Assembly (NCBI RefSeq): GCF_024347655.1
Contig: NZ_AP025514.1
Location: 2,046,001 to 2,110,000, forward strand
From: Vibrio toranzoniae
GTDB taxonomy: Bacteria > Pseudomonadota > Gammaproteobacteria > Enterobacterales > Vibrionaceae
Length of the DNA: 64,000 bases
Direction of reading: 5' to 3'
Shown here in pieces: positions 48,745 to 57,684 of this stretch; position 1 is the stretch's first letter, and each line of letters starts with the position of its first letter. Made by a program: the position numbers and the translations under genes. Below the pieces are notes generated by a model. That model saw nothing but the letters and a program-made list of their open reading frames with translations, had not been told where the DNA came from and did not search any database.

Positions 48745-49050
48745 ATGAAATTATTACAAGTCGATTTTGAGTTTAGCGGCCCATTTGGTGAAGAGATGTC
48801 GAACGCACTCGTTGACCTAGCAAAGTCTATTAACAACGAACCGGGTATGATCTGGAAAATCTGGACGGAAAACGAAACTGAAAAACTGGGCGGTGGTGTA
48901 TACCTTTTCGAAGACCAGATCAGTGCAGAGACTTACCTAGCGATGCATGCCGCTCGCCTGCAACAGATGGGTGTACAGGAAGTACGTGGCGTAATTTTTG
49001 ACGTCAATCAGCCATTAACTACCATTAACAAAGGCCCAATCAACGCTTAA
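48745..49050 (+). CDS. ydhR: YdhR-like monooxygenase
   Basis: A 101-residue protein of the dimeric ferredoxin-like mono-oxygenase family. It matches E. coli YdhR along its length: LLQVDFEFSGPFGEEMS, SINNEPGMIWKIWTENE, GGGVYLFEDQISAETYLAMHAARL and FDVNQPLTTINK. YdhR has been proposed to act on aromatic compounds, but its substrate is not settled. It is transcribed away from the LysR gene and followed by a small membrane protein gene, 73 bases later. Confidence 0.88.
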   Translation: MKLLQVDFEFSGPFGEEMSNALVDLAKSINNEPGMIWKIWTENETEKLGGGVYLFEDQISAETYLAMHAARLQQMGVQEVRGVIFDVNQPLTTINKGPINA

Positions 49051-49123
49051 CGCATCGCTCATTCCAGTATTGAGTAAAAAGACTGATTAGCGATATCACT
49101 AAGTTGAAAGAGAGATCGACATA

Positions 49124-49498
49124 ATGAACAATAAAACGTTTTTAAGCCTACACGGCATCATTTACGCAGGGTTTGCCTTCGCGTTGTTTTTCCTACCAAC
49201 GGTGATGTGGCCTATATACGGCGTAGAAATTAATGATAAGTACGCTTACTTTCTCTCTCAACACACCAGTATCTTCCTTGGTGGTATTGCAGCGATAACA
49301 TGGTTACTACGAGATATTGAACCCGGAGTCAGTGCCAAAAAGCTCGTACAAGGTTTGGTTGTGGCCAATATGCTGGGTGCCATCATTACCTTGTATGCCG
49401 CGTTTACAGGAATTTTTATTGGCTTTGGTTGGAGTGACCCTGCGTTCTTCCTTTCACTATCGGTGCTCAGCGTGTTGCAGGTTCGTCAACAAGGCTAG
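49124..49498 (+). CDS. Small four-helix membrane protein
   Basis: A 124-residue inner-membrane protein with four hydrophobic segments (about 7-28, 47-65, 78-98 and 103-118) and a short soluble end. I do not recognise the family; similar small proteins occur in many gamma-proteobacteria. It lies 73 bases behind ydhR on the same strand and shares its terminator, so it is likely part of the same transcript. GAGAG precedes the ATG. Confidence 0.75.
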   Translation: MNNKTFLSLHGIIYAGFAFALFFLPTVMWPIYGVEINDKYAYFLSQHTSIFLGGIAAITWLLRDIEPGVSAKKLVQGLVVANMLGAIITLYAAFTGIFIGFGWSDPAFFLSLSVLSVLQVRQQG

Positions 49499-49526
49499 TT
49501 CATACAGAATACCAAATCAAACCAAT

Positions 49527-49564
49527 AAAAAAGGAACAGATGCACTCATCATCTATTCCTTTTT
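49527..49564. terminator. Bidirectional terminator between the membrane-protein gene and blc
   Basis: Long stem with arms AAAAAAGGAACAGATG and CATCTATTCCTTTTT (one mismatch), between convergent genes. Confidence 0.85.
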
Positions 49565-49598
49565 CTCAATCAACTGTCGTTAACCTAGCGCATTCAGC

Positions 49599-50117
49599 TT
49601 ATTTATTATGCTCCACGAAAATCAGCTCGTCAGTGTTAAAGCCACGCTCTTTAGACATCGCTTTGAACCTCTCCATGACCTCAGACGAGACTTCTGGGGT
49701 TCTAGAAAGCAGCCACAAGTAATCGGTATTTGGTCCTGAAACAAACGCGTATTGGTAATTCTCTTGGTCCAATTCAAACACCACATAAGCGCCGTAAAAT
49801 GGTCCGAAGAACGACACCTTCAGATAACCCTGATCGCTGCCCTCGACAAAATAGGCTTTGCCTTCCGCTTCGGTCCATTCGCCATCTTCATCTGAATAAC
49901 CGCGGTTAATCACCTTTACGCCACCATCATCACGCAGGCTATATTCAGCACTGATGCTATGGAGACCACGTTCAAAAGAGTGATCTAAGCGAGCCACTTC
50001 GTACCATTTACCCAAGTATCTATCTAATTCAAACTGTTGAACGGGCTTTACAGTTTCAGGCATGCCCACGCATCCCCCCAATAGAATGACACTCAGCAGC
50101 AATAGTATTTTCTTCAT
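49599..50117 (-). CDS. blc: Outer-membrane lipocalin lipoprotein Blc
   Basis: A 172-residue bacterial lipocalin. The lipobox reads LLGGC (Cys at about 16). The lipocalin core follows with ELDRYLGKWYEVARLDHSFERGL and the later PNTDYLWLLSRTPEVS. Bacterial lipocalins are anchored to the outer membrane and bind fatty acids or lysophospholipids, with a role in starvation or membrane maintenance. It is alone on the minus strand, close to the AraC gene. Confidence 0.95.
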   Translation of the reverse strand: MKKILLLLSVILLGGCVGMPETVKPVQQFELDRYLGKWYEVARLDHSFERGLHSISAEYSLRDDGGVKVINRGYSDEDGEWTEAEGKAYFVEGSDQGYLKVSFFGPFYGAYVVFELDQENYQYAFVSGPNTDYLWLLSRTPEVSSEVMERFKAMSKERGFNTDELIFVEHNK

Positions 50118-50303
50118 CCTAACCTCGATTTGTTTTCATAGTAATTCGAGTAAGTCATGTTAGATCTTTAACTTACATCCTTGATAATACGTTAAATCCG
50201 CTTATATGGTTCATATAACGGTAAACTATTCATAAGCTTATATGAATTGCTGCCCCCCAAAAAACCTCTAGCCTCTAAATATCTAAACCTATGAATCGAT
50301 TAA

Positions 50304-51164
50304 TCAATGCCGCTTCATTGCCATTCGATATTGAGTCGGTGTCACCTGCTTATACGATTTAAACTGACGATTGAAATTGGCTTGATTGTCATACCCTACT
50401 TTCTCCAAAATCAAACTCACTGGTAATGAGGTGTTAATCAATAAATCACATGCCACATTGAGCCTAATTTTCTTTAGCCGTTGACTAAAACTCTCGTTGT
50501 AATGCTTTTGAAATAGCCGCCTAACACTACTCTCACTAATGTACAGGTGACTGGCTAAGTCGTTAACCGAGATATTGCGGATAAAGTTCTTCACCAAGAA
50601 GGCTTCAATCTTATCCAGCTTATCGCTGACCTCATCTTCGTCACCTGAATTGAAAATAGGGTTAATCAATTGAACTACCTCTTGATCATCAAGTAATAAC
50701 GAAAACAGAGCGAATAATGTAAGCAGTTGTTGATGTGGCGACTGAACCATCACCTTGTTTAACAGTTCCGTCGCTTTTTCTGCGGTAACAGGCGAAAACT
50801 GCAGCCCTTTCTTAGAATCTTCCAACAAAGCACGCAGCGGTTCGAGCTCGCGGCAACACGTGATTAATTGCTCTATCCAGTCTTTGCGAAACCAAACCAC
50901 ATGCGTTTCACACATTCGCGAGTCGTCTGCGCTCTCTTCTGAATAGATAGCATGTGGCAAATCTGGACCAACCAAAATCATGTGGTTGTGAAACACATTA
51001 CTTTGGTGATGCCCAACAAGGCTATGACCAGAAAAGTGACGATGAATCGCTATCTCATACTCTTCATGTCGGTGCCAACCATAGCTTTTACTGTTCTCAA
51101 TAATTCTCTTGTAACGCCATGACGTGCCAATTCGTTGTGGCACTTTTTCCAAGTAACCCTTCAT
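50304..51164 (-). CDS. AraC family transcriptional regulator
   Basis: About 286 residues from the ATG at 51164. The open frame continues 66 codons further, but that extension is unlike the family. The N-terminal cupin-like sensor contains HRHEEYEIAIHRHFSGHSL, and the AraC HTH covers the last 100 residues (ISVNDLASHLYISESSVRRLFQKHYNESFSQRLKKIR and LEKVGYDNQANFNRQFKSYKQVTPTQYR). The effector is unknown. It faces a small gene and an exported amidohydrolase, the likely targets. Confidence 0.88.
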   Translation of the reverse strand: MKGYLEKVPQRIGTSWRYKRIIENSKSYGWHRHEEYEIAIHRHFSGHSLVGHHQSNVFHNHMILVGPDLPHAIYSEESADDSRMCETHVVWFRKDWIEQLITCCRELEPLRALLEDSKKGLQFSPVTAEKATELLNKVMVQSPHQQLLTLFALFSLLLDDQEVVQLINPIFNSGDEDEVSDKLDKIEAFLVKNFIRNISVNDLASHLYISESSVRRLFQKHYNESFSQRLKKIRLNVACDLLINTSLPVSLILEKVGYDNQANFNRQFKSYKQVTPTQYRMAMKRH

Positions 51165-51318
51165 TGCAATACTCAGTGACTTTTTAATATTGAAAGTATA
51201 CGTATCAAACCATCTAAATGAGAGTTTTGACTGAAAAGTATTGAAAACTGCACTAACAATACTCATCCGGTTGTCACCGCTAAATATACTGCAAGTGAAC
51301 TTAACTAGGAGAGCAACT

Positions 51319-51495
51319 ATGGACACTTTATTATTAAAAATTCGCGATATGATTCTTGCCACTCGTCAGCAGTGGATAGGCGAGATCACCTACAACCACA
51401 ACATTAAAGGTGAGAACACTTGGAAACTTTATGGCTATAACTCTCATGAAGAATACAAAAAAGATCTGCGTAACAGCCTAAGAGAAGAATCGTAA
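51319..51495 (+). CDS. Small 58-residue protein
   Basis: An ATG at 51319 with a good AGGAG 6 bases upstream opens a 58-residue frame that is soluble, helical and charged (RDMILATRQQWIGEITYNHN, then GENTWKLYGYNSHEEYKKDL). No signal peptide or Cys is present. I do not recognise it. It lies between the divergent AraC gene and the amidohydrolase, so it may be co-transcribed with the latter. Confidence 0.65.
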   Translation: MDTLLLKIRDMILATRQQWIGEITYNHNIKGENTWKLYGYNSHEEYKKDLRNSLREES

Positions 51496-51620
51496 CTAGA
51501 AGCTCATTCAAACGACAGCTTGTTGATTAATCGCAGTTTTTATTTGTCATTCATGTAGAGTTTCACACCATCCACTCGCTTTCTATACTTACTTAACAGT
51601 GGAACATGGAAAATATAATA

Positions 51621-53315
51621 ATGAACAACAAGCTCACTTTTACACGTACTGTATCGATTGCATTACTCGCTAGTTTAAGCGCCGGGCCATCGGCTGTCGC
51701 TAAAATCCAAGTCGCAAACCAGATCTTCACCAATGCCGACATCTACGGGCATCGCGAATCGGACTCGATCGTTACCCACAACGGCAAGATCATTTTCATT
51801 GGCGACCACTCACAAGCGAAAGCTTTTCAAGGGCAGAGTACCGATGTCATTGATTTAGAAAATGCCTTTGTGCTGCCGGGATTCATTGATAATCACAACC
51901 ATGTTTTCGAAGCTGCCTCAGAGCTGGGTGGCAATTGCGAGCTGGGTTCTGAAGCCACACTCGAAGAACAAATTCCTTACTTAGAAGCTTGTAAAATCAA
52001 TGCTGAAAGCAATGGCAAGGGTTGGTTGATGGGCTATGGTTTCTCTTTGGAATCGACACTCGATAGCGATTCTGAATACACACCACTTGAGATCATCGAC
52101 AGTGTCTTCCCAGACCGCCCCGTAGTAATCATGGAGCAAACCTCACACTCGATGTGGGTGAACTCGAAAGCATTGAAAATAGCCCGAATCAGCCAACAAT
52201 CTCCAGACCCACAAGGCGGTGCATATCTAAAGGATCCTGATAGCGGAAAGCTTAACGGCATTCTATTGGATAACGCTGGCGACCAAATCATGGAGATGGC
52301 GTGGAACAGCCAAAGCGAGCTATTTGAGCAAAGCTACCAAGGCTTAATGTTCGGTCTTGAAGAAGCCGCTGCACACGGCATTACCACCATAGGTGACGGC
52401 CGAATGTATTGGAAACGAGGTTGGTATGATGTTTGGCTAGAAGCGGAGCAAAACCAAGATTTGACTGCTCGCGTGTCATTACGCCCTTGGGTTTACCCAT
52501 CAATGGCGATGCCTTCTCAGCTTAAGGTATTCGAGAAGATGTATTCCGATGACAAAAGCCGTCTGCTGCTGATCGATCAGGTCAAAATGTACAGCGATGG
52601 CATCTTCATTAATGGCACGGCAAAAACACTCGCCCCCTACTTGGATACTTACCTGCCACAGTCGCCGAACGGCTTGAACTACATCCCACCAGCACAGATG
52701 AAAGAGTGGCTAAGTGCGCTCGATAAAATCGGCTTTAGTGCGCACATTCATGCAATTGGTGATGGCGCCGTTCGTGAATCCCTTAACGCTATCGAAAGCG
52801 TGCGTAAACAAGGTTCGCAAAAGCCTTACACCTTAACTCACGTTGAGTTAATCAGTGATGAAGATGTTCCCCGCTTCAAACAGCTCAATGTCTCAGCGGA
52901 TTTCCAAGTCGAGTCTGATTACGTTGCCAAGCATCAACACCAGTGGGCCGAGGCTTTCCTTGGTGCTCGACGAACCAAAGCCATGATGAACCTAGACGCG
53001 ATACTCAAAACCGACGCCAACATCACTCTAAGTAGTGATTGGAACGTACACGACATCAACCCATTGGTCGGCATCGCGAACAGTTTAATCATGGGTAAAA
53101 CAGGCCTAACCGATATCTATACAGCCATCGATGCTTACACGCTCAATGCAGCTAAGAGCCTTGGAATTGAAGACGTAACAGGTTCTATTGAAGTTGGTAA
53201 GTCAGCAGATTTCGCCATTCTCGACCGCGACATCACCACCGTATCGGCAAGAGAAATCGCCAGAACTCAGGTACTGATGACGGTATTACGTGGGGATGTG
53301 GTTTACGAGAAATAA
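51621..53315 (+). CDS. Exported amidohydrolase (Amidohydro_3/YtcJ family)
   Basis: A roughly 564-residue metal-dependent hydrolase of the YtcJ type. A signal peptide (NKLTFTRTVSIALLASLSAG, cleaved near VAK) is followed by the metal-binding FIDNHNHVFEA, the carboxylated-Lys region GLEEAAAHGITTIGDGR, and the second-metal motifs HIHAIGDGAVRESL, YTLTHVELI and SSDWNVHDINP. YtcJ-like enzymes hydrolyse N-formyl or other cyclic amides, but the substrate is unknown. The ATG at 51606 is an alternative start; 51621 has better ribosome-binding spacing. It lies 110 bp after the small gene. Confidence 0.88.
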   Translation: MNNKLTFTRTVSIALLASLSAGPSAVAKIQVANQIFTNADIYGHRESDSIVTHNGKIIFIGDHSQAKAFQGQSTDVIDLENAFVLPGFIDNHNHVFEAASELGGNCELGSEATLEEQIPYLEACKINAESNGKGWLMGYGFSLESTLDSDSEYTPLEIIDSVFPDRPVVIMEQTSHSMWVNSKALKIARISQQSPDPQGGAYLKDPDSGKLNGILLDNAGDQIMEMAWNSQSELFEQSYQGLMFGLEEAAAHGITTIGDGRMYWKRGWYDVWLEAEQNQDLTARVSLRPWVYPSMAMPSQLKVFEKMYSDDKSRLLLIDQVKMYSDGIFINGTAKTLAPYLDTYLPQSPNGLNYIPPAQMKEWLSALDKIGFSAHIHAIGDGAVRESLNAIESVRKQGSQKPYTLTHVELISDEDVPRFKQLNVSADFQVESDYVAKHQHQWAEAFLGARRTKAMMNLDAILKTDANITLSSDWNVHDINPLVGIANSLIMGKTGLTDIYTAIDAYTLNAAKSLGIEDVTGSIEVGKSADFAILDRDITTVSAREIARTQVLMTVLRGDVVYEK

Positions 53316-53390
53316 GGCTAACAAGCGCACCGAAAAGCGTGAAGAGATACAGATCTCAGAGGTAGATTAAAAGAGGAGGTTAGGAAATGA

Positions 53391-53843
53391 TTAGTGTTTG
53401 TACCTAAAGGTATTGCTGTCATCAACAATCTCGATTTTTACAGGCACAGTGCCTTGCTTAACGTTGCCGATTTTTGCAAATGCCTTGTGCGAAAGGTCGA
53501 TCACTCGGCCTTTTACGTAAGGGCCTCGGTCATTAATTTTCACATCAACAGACTTGTTATTGTCTGTATTGGTCACTCTCACGATAGTGCCGAATGGCAA
53601 GGTTTTATGAGCTGCAGTATTCGCACTCATGTTATACGTTTCACCACTTGCTGTGAGCCTTCCATGGAACTTATCGCCATACCAAGAAGCTTTACCAGCA
53701 AGAGCATGTGACTTGGCATAATCCTTTGTTTTAGAACTGCCAACAGCCGACGTTGAGGTGCATCCGGCTAGTACCATAAGAACAAGCGCAGTAAAGATAA
53801 TATGTCGTTTTTTAATGTGATTTGGGGGCGTTAATCTCTGCAT
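53391..53843 (-). CDS. RlpA-like lytic transglycosylase lipoprotein
   Basis: A 150-residue lipoprotein: signal with lipobox VLAGC (Cys about 28), a Ser-rich linker and a double-psi beta-barrel domain with [31 protein letters not shown] and [19 protein letters not shown]. RlpA is a lytic transglycosylase acting on peptide-free glycan at the septum. This short form lacks the C-terminal SPOR domain of full-length RlpA, so its septal targeting may be lost. Confidence 0.88.
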   Translation of the reverse strand: MQRLTPPNHIKKRHIIFTALVLMVLAGCTSTSAVGSSKTKDYAKSHALAGKASWYGDKFHGRLTASGETYNMSANTAAHKTLPFGTIVRVTNTDNNKSVDVKINDRGPYVKGRVIDLSHKAFAKIGNVKQGTVPVKIEIVDDSNTFRYKH

Positions 53844-54128
53844 GTTTCTCTGTTTTCGTTATTGTTAGTTCGGCCGTATGGTACTGAGTATAGTCACTGC
53901 CCAGACAAAACTACCATTCGGTATGATTTCCAATGTTTTCATGAACAACGCTTTATTCCGTCATATTCATGAAAGGTTTTATCGTCAAAACGTCAACTTT
54001 AGCAACACATTCAAGTTATCTATTTATTGACCATCCATACTAATAAACACTGAAGAGAACATCTTAAGGCCAAATTATTTTTGCCCCACATCGACGTCAG
54101 TGCATTCTCCCTTCCCCAAAGTAATTGC
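53844..54128. other. Intergenic region before the VOC gene terminator
   Basis: About 285 bp between the divergent-facing ends of the RlpA-like gene and the VOC gene terminator. It holds the rlpA-like promoter side but shows no element I recognise; AT-rich throughout. Confidence 0.5.
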
Positions 54129-54159
54129 AAAAAAGGACTGGTATCTCTACCAATCCTTC
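54129..54159 (-). terminator. Intrinsic terminator after the VOC gene
   Basis: Minus-strand stem AAGGATTGGTA/TACCAGTCCTT (two mismatches) followed by TTTTTT, about 45 bases past the VOC stop. Confidence 0.78.
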
Positions 54160-54204
54160 TTCGGGGTATTTCGTTTTTCTACCTTATGGAAGGCAGTAAC
54201 GCTA

Positions 54205-54696
54205 TTACTCGTAATCAGTCGCGTACGTATCTTCGTATGTGTGCGAGTAGAATTCGAATAGGTTGCCAAACGGGTCTTCTAGGTAAACCATTTGTGCTTG
54301 TTTTAGTTCGTCTTCTGGGTGGTAACGGTGAATATCCATACGTACCTTACCGCCAAACTCTTCAACGCGCTTAATAGCTGAATGAAACTGTTCTTTTGGA
54401 AGCTGTAGACAGAAGTGGAAGATGCCTAGGCGAGAGAAATCAACTTCGTGACGCTCTTGGCGATCTTTCATTTCGAACAGCTCAACACCGATGCCATCAG
54501 ATGTGACTAGGTGTGCAATGTTGAAGCCCTTGAAGCCTTCACCAAATACTGCGATACACATACGGCCGATTGCTGATTCGCGCTCTTCCATTACTTTGGT
54601 GTTGTTCATTACGATTCTTAGACCTAAAGCTTTCGTGTAAAACTCAACTGCTTTGTCCATATCGCCAACCATTAGGCCTACGTGATTCATTTTCAT
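54205..54696 (-). CDS. VOC family metal-binding protein
   Basis: A 163-residue vicinal-oxygen-chelate protein built from two beta-alpha-beta modules. The four metal ligands of the glyoxalase I pattern seem intact: His in KMNHVGLMVGD, Glu in GIGVELFEMKD, His in LGIFHFCLQLP and Glu in DPFGNLFEFYSH. Glyoxalase I (GloA), lactoylglutathione lyase or a ring-cleaving dioxygenase are possible; the substrate cannot be told. It sits divergently upstream of ahpC. Confidence 0.82.
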   Translation of the reverse strand: MKMNHVGLMVGDMDKAVEFYTKALGLRIVMNNTKVMEERESAIGRMCIAVFGEGFKGFNIAHLVTSDGIGVELFEMKDRQERHEVDFSRLGIFHFCLQLPKEQFHSAIKRVEEFGGKVRMDIHRYHPEDELKQAQMVYLEDPFGNLFEFYSHTYEDTYATDYE

Positions 54697-54997
54697 AACT
54701 TACTCCAAATTCGTTTTTAATTCTGTGTGTTTCGAAGTCTAGCTTCGGTATTTCGTTTCGATGAAGAGAGTATAGGGAGATGACTTAATTAAATGAAATT
54801 ATCATAAATTATATTAATGATAATTTTTTGTTATATAAGTTTGCAGAGATCTCAGCTCCCTTAAAGAAGCCACACCTGCCCTTGCCTACATATAAATAGA
54901 TAGATAGAGGCTTACGTGAATGGAGATAAGCCTAAATAGAGAACAACCTAAAGAGCATAGCTACCCAAATAGAGCGCTGCCCACTCTGATGGTTTTT

Positions 54998-55050
54998 GTT
55001 GATAAGCTTTATCGATAACTTCTGTTGATAGCTTTTATCGATAGCCTTCT
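54998..55050 (+). repeat. Tandem 26/27-bp repeat upstream of the OxyR site
   Basis: GTTGATAAGCTTTATCGATA followed by ACTTCT (54998-55023) is directly joined to GTTGATAGCTTTTATCGATA followed by GCCTTCT (55024-55050). The copies differ in a few bases. Each contains the palindrome TATCGATA. Confidence 0.7.
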
Positions 55051-55060
55051 TCTATCAAAG

Positions 55061-55097
55061 ATAGGATTTGCCTATTGAATCTATAGAAATGTCCGAT
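55061..55097 (+). promoter_or_regulatory. OxyR binding site upstream of ahpC
   Basis: The sequence reads ATAG-N7-CTAT-N7-ATAG-N7-CGAT (55061-55097), matching the OxyR consensus ATAG-N7-CTAT-N7-ATAG-N7-CTAT at 15 of 16 defined bases with exact spacing. It lies about 86 bp before the ahpC ATG, near where the -35 region would be. OxyR activation of ahpCF by peroxide is established in E. coli. Confidence 0.85.
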
Positions 55098-55182
55098 TTC
55101 ACTAATTTCCGGTGCGAATGCAATATATCTCCATCGACGCGGGATAGCGTTAAACACTACAAATTAGAAAGAGAGTCGAATC

Positions 55183-55740
55183 ATGATCAACACAGAAATC
55201 AAACCATTCAACGCAACAGCATTCAAAAACGGCGAATTCGTAGAAATCACTGAGCAAGACGTTAAAGGCAAGTGGGCTGTATTCTTCTTCTACCCAGCAG
55301 ACTTTACCTTCGTATGTCCAACTGAGCTAGTTGACCTACAAGACAAATACGCAGAGCTTCAATCTCGTGGCGTAGAAGTTTACTCAGTATCAACTGACAC
55401 GCACTTCTCTCACAAAGCATGGCACGATACTTCTGACAAAATCGGTACTATCGAATACTTCATGGTAGGTGACCAAACTGGCAACATCACAAACAACTTC
55501 AACGTTATGCGTGAAGGTCAAGGCCTAGCAGACCGTGCTACGTTCCTAATCGACCCAGAAGGCGTTATCCAAGCAATGGAAATCACTGCTGAAGGTATCG
55601 GCCGTGACGCTGAAGACCTACTACGCAAGGTTAAAGCAGCACAATACGTAGCCGCTAACCCAGGTGAAGTTTGCCCAGCTAAATGGAAAGAAGGCGAAGA
55701 GACTCTAGCTCCATCTCTAGACCTAGTAGGCAAGATTTAA
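55183..55740 (+). CDS. ahpC: Alkyl hydroperoxide reductase subunit C (peroxiredoxin)
   Basis: AhpC reduces organic peroxides and H2O2. The 185-residue typical 2-Cys peroxiredoxin has the peroxidatic Cys in FVCPTE (about residue 47), the resolving Cys in VCPAKW (about 166) and the conserved FYPADFTF and [15 protein letters not shown] precedes the ATG. It is the first gene of ahpC-ahpF, under an OxyR site, and is separated from ahpF by a 211-base gap with a strong hairpin. Confidence 0.98.
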   Translation: MINTEIKPFNATAFKNGEFVEITEQDVKGKWAVFFFYPADFTFVCPTELVDLQDKYAELQSRGVEVYSVSTDTHFSHKAWHDTSDKIGTIEYFMVGDQTGNITNNFNVMREGQGLADRATFLIDPEGVIQAMEITAEGIGRDAEDLLRKVKAAQYVAANPGEVCPAKWKEGEETLAPSLDLVGKI

Positions 55741-55791
55741 TCTAAGCCTAGCCAAAGAACAAATAAAGCTGAATAGCTAAACGGTTCTACA

Positions 55792-55831
55792 GGCGCGCTT
55801 CGGCCCCCCTCCTAAAGGGCAGTTGCGCGCC
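55792..55831. other. GC-rich hairpin between ahpC and ahpF
   Basis: Arms GGCGCGC (55792-55798) and GCGCGCC (55825-55831) are perfect and enclose a second stem GCCC/GGGC (55803-55806 with 55817-55820). No T run follows, so it is not a classical terminator. It more likely protects the ahpC mRNA end or lowers ahpF expression. Confidence 0.65.
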
Positions 55832-55951
55832 ACCCTTTCAAACCATCAACACCACAATATTTGCCGACTTGCGACCCCCTTTTTATTTTCCTTTTTCAGC
55901 AAGAAGGTATTGGTCAATACCAAGACACAGAATTTAAGAGCAGGTACGATT

Positions 55952-57544
55952 ATGTTAGATCAAGCAATGAAGCAGCAGCTAAAAGCATACCTAGAAAACC
56001 TAAAAACCAATGTTCAGTTAGTGCTGAGCCTTGATGACAGCGATACCGCAAACAAACTTCAAGACCTAGCGAATAATATCGCCTCTCTCACAGACAAAAT
56101 TGAAGTGACTCGCGATGACAGCGCAAGCACGCGCAGCCCTATCATGCAGGTCGTCAACCAAGAGAAAGGCACTGCGATCGGTTTCGCGGGTTTACCAATG
56201 GGTCACGAGTTCACATCTCTGGTATTGGCACTGCTTCACAGTGGTGGTCACCCGATCAAGCTTGAAGCTGACGTAATCGAACAAATTAAAGAATTAGATC
56301 AAGAGCTTAATGTAGAAATCTTCATCTCACTATCGTGCCAAAACTGTCCAGAAGTGGTTCAGGCATTCAACATGATGTCGGCGATTAACCCTCTGGTTAA
56401 GACAACTATGATTGACGGCGCTGCATTCCAAGACGAAGTGAAGTCGCGCGACATCATGGCGGTACCAAGCGTGTTCATTAATGGTGAACTATTTGGTCAA
56501 GGTCGTATGTCATTGGCTGAAATCCTTAACAAAGTCGATTCAGGCGCAGCTGAAAAGAAAGCGGCAAACCTCAACCAACAAGCACCATTTGATGTGTTAG
56601 TTGTCGGTGGTGGCCCTGCAGGTTCTTCAGCAGCTATCTACGCGGCACGTAAAGGCATTCGCACAGGTGTGGTGGCTGACCGATTCGGTGGTCAAGTCAT
56701 GGATACCATGGCGATTGAGAACTTTATCTCAGTGAAAGCAACAACGGGTCCTAAGCTAGTGGCTAGCCTAGAAGAGCACGTAAAAGAATACGGTGTTGAG
56801 GTAATGACTGAGCAGCGCGCTGCCAACATCATTGCTGCAGAAGACACGGAAGACGGCTACATCCATGTTGAGCTAGAGAGCGGCGCAACACTGCGAGCTC
56901 GCACGGTGATCACAAGTACAGGTGCTCGCTGGCGTGAAATGAACGTTCCGGGTGAGCAAGAGTACCGCAACAAAGGTGTTGCTTACTGCCCACACTGTGA
57001 CGGTCCACTGTTCAAAGGCAAGAAAACGGCCGTTATCGGCGGTGGTAACTCGGGTATTGAAGCCGCTATCGACCTAGCAGGCATAGTGGAACACGTAACC
57101 GTGCTTGAATTTGCAGATACACTGCGCGCTGACCAAGTGCTTATCGACAAAGCGAACGCAACGCCAAACATCGAAATCATCAAGATGGCACAAACAACAC
57201 GAGTGATTGGTGATGGTAATCGCGTAACGGGTCTGGAATACAAAGATCGCAACACCGATGAACTGAAACAGATCGAACTAGCGGGTATCTTTGTTCAAAT
57301 CGGCCTAATGCCAAACAGCGAATGGTTGAAGGGAACGAAGGTAGAACTATCACCACGCGGTGAGATTGAGATTAACGCCCATGGCGCAACATCAATGAAA
57401 GGTGTATTCGCAGCGGGTGACGTAACAACCGTACCTTACAAACAGATCATCATTGCGATGGGTGAAGGTGCTAAAGCAAGTTTAGGTGCGTTTGACCACC
57501 TAATCCGTAACTCAGCTCCGGTTAAAGAGGCTGAAACCGCTTAA
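55952..57544 (+). CDS. ahpF: Alkyl hydroperoxide reductase subunit F
   Basis: AhpF is the NADH-dependent flavoprotein that re-reduces AhpC. The 530-residue protein has an N-terminal domain with a thioredoxin-like pair of half-folds and [12 protein letters not shown] (CxxC). FAD binding follows ([19 protein letters not shown]), then the NADH motif ([14 protein letters not shown]) and the thioredoxin-reductase pair [10 protein letters not shown] start it at the ATG at 55952, which aligns with E. coli; the open frame begins further upstream within the hairpin region. A terminator follows at 57638-57669. Confidence 0.97.
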   Translation: MLDQAMKQQLKAYLENLKTNVQLVLSLDDSDTANKLQDLANNIASLTDKIEVTRDDSASTRSPIMQVVNQEKGTAIGFAGLPMGHEFTSLVLALLHSGGHPIKLEADVIEQIKELDQELNVEIFISLSCQNCPEVVQAFNMMSAINPLVKTTMIDGAAFQDEVKSRDIMAVPSVFINGELFGQGRMSLAEILNKVDSGAAEKKAANLNQQAPFDVLVVGGGPAGSSAAIYAARKGIRTGVVADRFGGQVMDTMAIENFISVKATTGPKLVASLEEHVKEYGVEVMTEQRAANIIAAEDTEDGYIHVELESGATLRARTVITSTGARWREMNVPGEQEYRNKGVAYCPHCDGPLFKGKKTAVIGGGNSGIEAAIDLAGIVEHVTVLEFADTLRADQVLIDKANATPNIEIIKMAQTTRVIGDGNRVTGLEYKDRNTDELKQIELAGIFVQIGLMPNSEWLKGTKVELSPRGEIEINAHGATSMKGVFAAGDVTTVPYKQIIIAMGEGAKASLGAFDHLIRNSAPVKEAETA

Positions 57545-57637
57545 TCTTTTAAGCAAACATTCCTTAAAACGTTCTTGTTAACTTACTAGTTATTAGTAAC
57601 TTACTAATTATTATTAACCACTTAGTCGATTTTAGAC

Positions 57638-57669
57638 ACCACTCCTATGGATTTAGGAGTGGTTTTTTT
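57638..57669 (+). terminator. Intrinsic terminator after ahpF
   Basis: Stem ACCACTCCTA/TAGGAGTGGT followed by six T, about 95 bases past the ahpF stop and next to the convergent LysE gene end. Confidence 0.92.
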
Positions 57670-57684
57670 ATTTGCAGCGAAATT

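Larger units (their letters stand above)
54697..55182. promoter_or_regulatory. ahpC upstream region
   Basis: A 486-bp gap between the divergent VOC gene and ahpC. It holds two tandem 26/27-bp repeats (54998-55050) and, 10 bases on, a full OxyR site (55061-55097). The rest is AT-rich with no gene. Confidence 0.6.

Noticed and set aside
54998..55050. CRISPR or integron-type repeat reading of the tandem 26/27-bp repeat
   Set aside because: Only two copies, directly abutting without spacer, and differing from each other. It fits a promoter element or local duplication better.
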